Below are positions 5,628 to 6,385 of a stretch of 6,385 nt of DNA, piece by piece. Source of the stretch: Chloroflexota bacterium (lineage in GTDB: Bacteria > Chloroflexota > Anaerolineae > Anaerolineales > UBA11858); contig DOTA01000412.1 of assembly GCA_003513015.1 (NCBI GenBank), positions 1-6,385 of the forward strand, in the 5' to 3' direction. Each line of letters starts with the position of its first letter. Positions within the stretch are counted from its first letter, which is position 1. The translations under genes and the position numbers were made by a program. The notes beneath the pieces are model-generated. The model saw only the letters and a program-made list of their open reading frames with translations. It searched no databases and was not told where the DNA came from.

Positions 5628-5660
5628 TGTATCGCGCGCACTTCGATAGGCTCAGTGTGC
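5596..5660. repeat. Pair of inverted REP-like palindromes (BIME-like) in the ccmB-ccmC spacer
   Basis: Copy 1 (5596-5620) has a 7-bp stem GCACCCT/AGGGTGC with an 11-nt loop. Copy 2 (5636-5660) has a 7-bp stem GCGCACT/AGTGTGC (one G-U pair) with an 11-nt loop TCGATAGGCTC. The reverse complement of copy 1 aligns with copy 2 at identical length. The core TTCRAYARGYTCAG is conserved, and stem bases that differ change mainly on both arms. The core resembles the TTCGACAAGCTCAG palindromes scattered through intergenic regions of many bacterial genomes. A fragment TCTTGTTGA (5668-5676) may be a remnant of a third copy. Confidence 0.75.
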
Positions 5661-5687
5661 TGAATAGTCTTGTTGAAAAGTAAACTC

Positions 5688-5694
5688 AAGGAGG
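5688..5694 (+). promoter_or_regulatory. Strong ribosome binding site of ccmC
   Basis: AAGGAGG lies 8 nt before the ATG at 5703. It is the best Shine-Dalgarno match in the window and fixes the ccmC start. It follows the REP pair, so ccmC translation is independent of ccmB. Confidence 0.9.
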
Positions 5695-5702
5695 AACTTT
5701 TT

Positions 5703-6385
5703 ATGGATCCAAAACCTAAAGCTCTCACCATCCTGGATATAGTCAGCGTTGTGCTGTTTCTGATCGCGGCCTGGATGGTCTTTTTCTACGCACCCCTGGA
5801 GGCTGTGATGGGCCAGGTGCAAAAAGTCTTCTATTTTCATGTGGCCACCGCCTGGGTCGGGATGCTCGGTTTCATGGCTGCCGGTAGCGCCGGGATCGCC
5901 TATCTGCGCACCCACAACCTGAAATGGGATATTGTAGAAGTCGCCGCCGTGGAAATCAGCCTGGTGTTCTTCTTCATCGCCATCATCCTGGGTTCGATTT
6001 GGGCGCGCCCCATTTGGAATACCTGGTGGACCTGGGACCCGCGCCTGACTACTGCCACGATCATGCTGCTGATTTATGCTGCCTACCTGATGCTGCGCCA
6101 GGGGATAGATGACCCCGATCGCCGCGCCCGTTTTGGCGCCGTGTACACCCTAATTGGCGGAATCAGCGCTCCCATCACTTTTATGGCCATTCGCCTGTTC
6201 CGCTCGATCCACCCCGTGGTCATTGGATCGGCTAACTTGGCCCAGGGCGGTTTCAACATGACCGGCGATATGAAAGTGGCCTTCTTCTTCGCCCTGTTCG
6301 CGTTTACGGTCATCTTCGTTGACCTGTTCTGGAACCGCATCCGCATGGGCGCGCTGTCCGAAAAAGTTGAACAACTCAAACTCAA
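5703..6385 (+). CDS. ccmC: Haem-handling membrane protein CcmC (3' end cut by the window)
   Basis: CcmC binds haem at the outer face of the membrane and passes it to CcmE. The frame starts at ATG 5703 behind AAGGAGG and stays open to the window end (227 residues, no stop seen; family members are usually around 220-250). Visible hallmarks are the first haem-ligand histidine H46 in KVFYFHVATAW (41-51), the tryptophan-rich signature W105-N-T-W-W-T-W-D-P-R-L-T (105-116) that contacts haem and CcmE, and the second histidine H170 in FRSIHPVV (166-173). Six hydrophobic segments lie near 8-30, 43-66, 82-103, 117-132, 146-164 and 191-210, and the remaining residues form a charged cytoplasmic tail. CcmC is homologous to the tryptophan-rich region of CcmF and ResC/CcsA. 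ccmB upstream supports ccmC. The spacer with its terminator-like hairpin suggests separate or attenuated transcription. Confidence 0.95.
   Translation, partial: MDPKPKALTILDIVSVVLFLIAAWMVFFYAPLEAVMGQVQKVFYFHVATAWVGMLGFMAAGSAGIAYLRTHNLKWDIVEVAAVEISLVFFFIAIILGSIWARPIWNTWWTWDPRLTTATIMLLIYAAYLMLRQGIDDPDRRARFGAVYTLIGGISAPITFMAIRLFRSIHPVVIGSANLAQGGFNMTGDMKVAFFFALFAFTVIFVDLFWNRIRMGALSEKVEQLKL

Noticed and set aside
5607..5635. Promoter for ccmC (TTGTTG, 17-nt gap, TATCGC)
   Set aside because: The -10 match is poor and the -35 candidate is part of the REP palindrome. A promoter is plausible here but not supported.

Overview
The window carries most of a System I (Ccm-type) cytochrome c maturation locus, read entirely on the + strand. 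The order is ccmF (3' end only), ccmH, a ccmG/resA-type thioredoxin gene, a ccmI-like gene with a zinc ribbon, a large diheme c-type cytochrome lipoprotein gene, ccmA, ccmB, and ccmC (open at the right edge). About 94% of the window is coding. No RNA gene, insertion sequence or CRISPR array is visible. Base composition is moderately GC-rich and uniform, so nothing suggests recent transfer. The organism is most likely a Chloroflexota bacterium, possibly Anaerolineae. This is inferred from the rearranged ccm order, the zinc-ribbon CcmI-like protein, the four-cysteine CcmH and the lipid-anchored cytochrome fused to a membrane-spanning tail. No marker gene in the window proves it.

Layout. Positions 1-336 are the end of the haem lyase subunit CcmF. 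Positions 371-2104 hold three small membrane-anchored proteins: CcmH and the thioredoxin keep apocytochrome cysteines reduced, and the CcmI-like protein is probably an assembly factor. Positions 2153-4081 encode a 642-residue protein with two CXXCH haem sites, a Thr/Pro/Glu linker, a beta-rich extracytoplasmic region, one transmembrane helix and a short cytoplasmic helical hairpin. Positions 4163-5583 are ccmA and ccmB (ATP-binding and membrane subunits of the haem-handling ABC complex), which overlap by 4 nt. ccmC begins at 5703 behind a strong ribosome binding site. CcmE and CcmD are not in the window.

Working together: CcmA, CcmB and CcmC load haem onto the chaperone CcmE (expected outside the window), CcmF and CcmH ligate it to the CXXCH motif, and the thioredoxin supplies reductant. 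The cytochrome inside the cluster may be a substrate or may assist the machinery.

The least ordinary part is the non-coding DNA. All five spacers between ccmF and ccmA contain a short tandem array with a 7-bp period, and each spacer uses a different heptamer. Some arrays run into stop codons or up to the next start codon. They resemble the heptameric short tandemly repeated repetitive (STRR) sequences described in cyanobacteria. The ccmB-ccmC spacer instead holds two inverted copies of a REP-like palindrome, the first of which may also act as a terminator.
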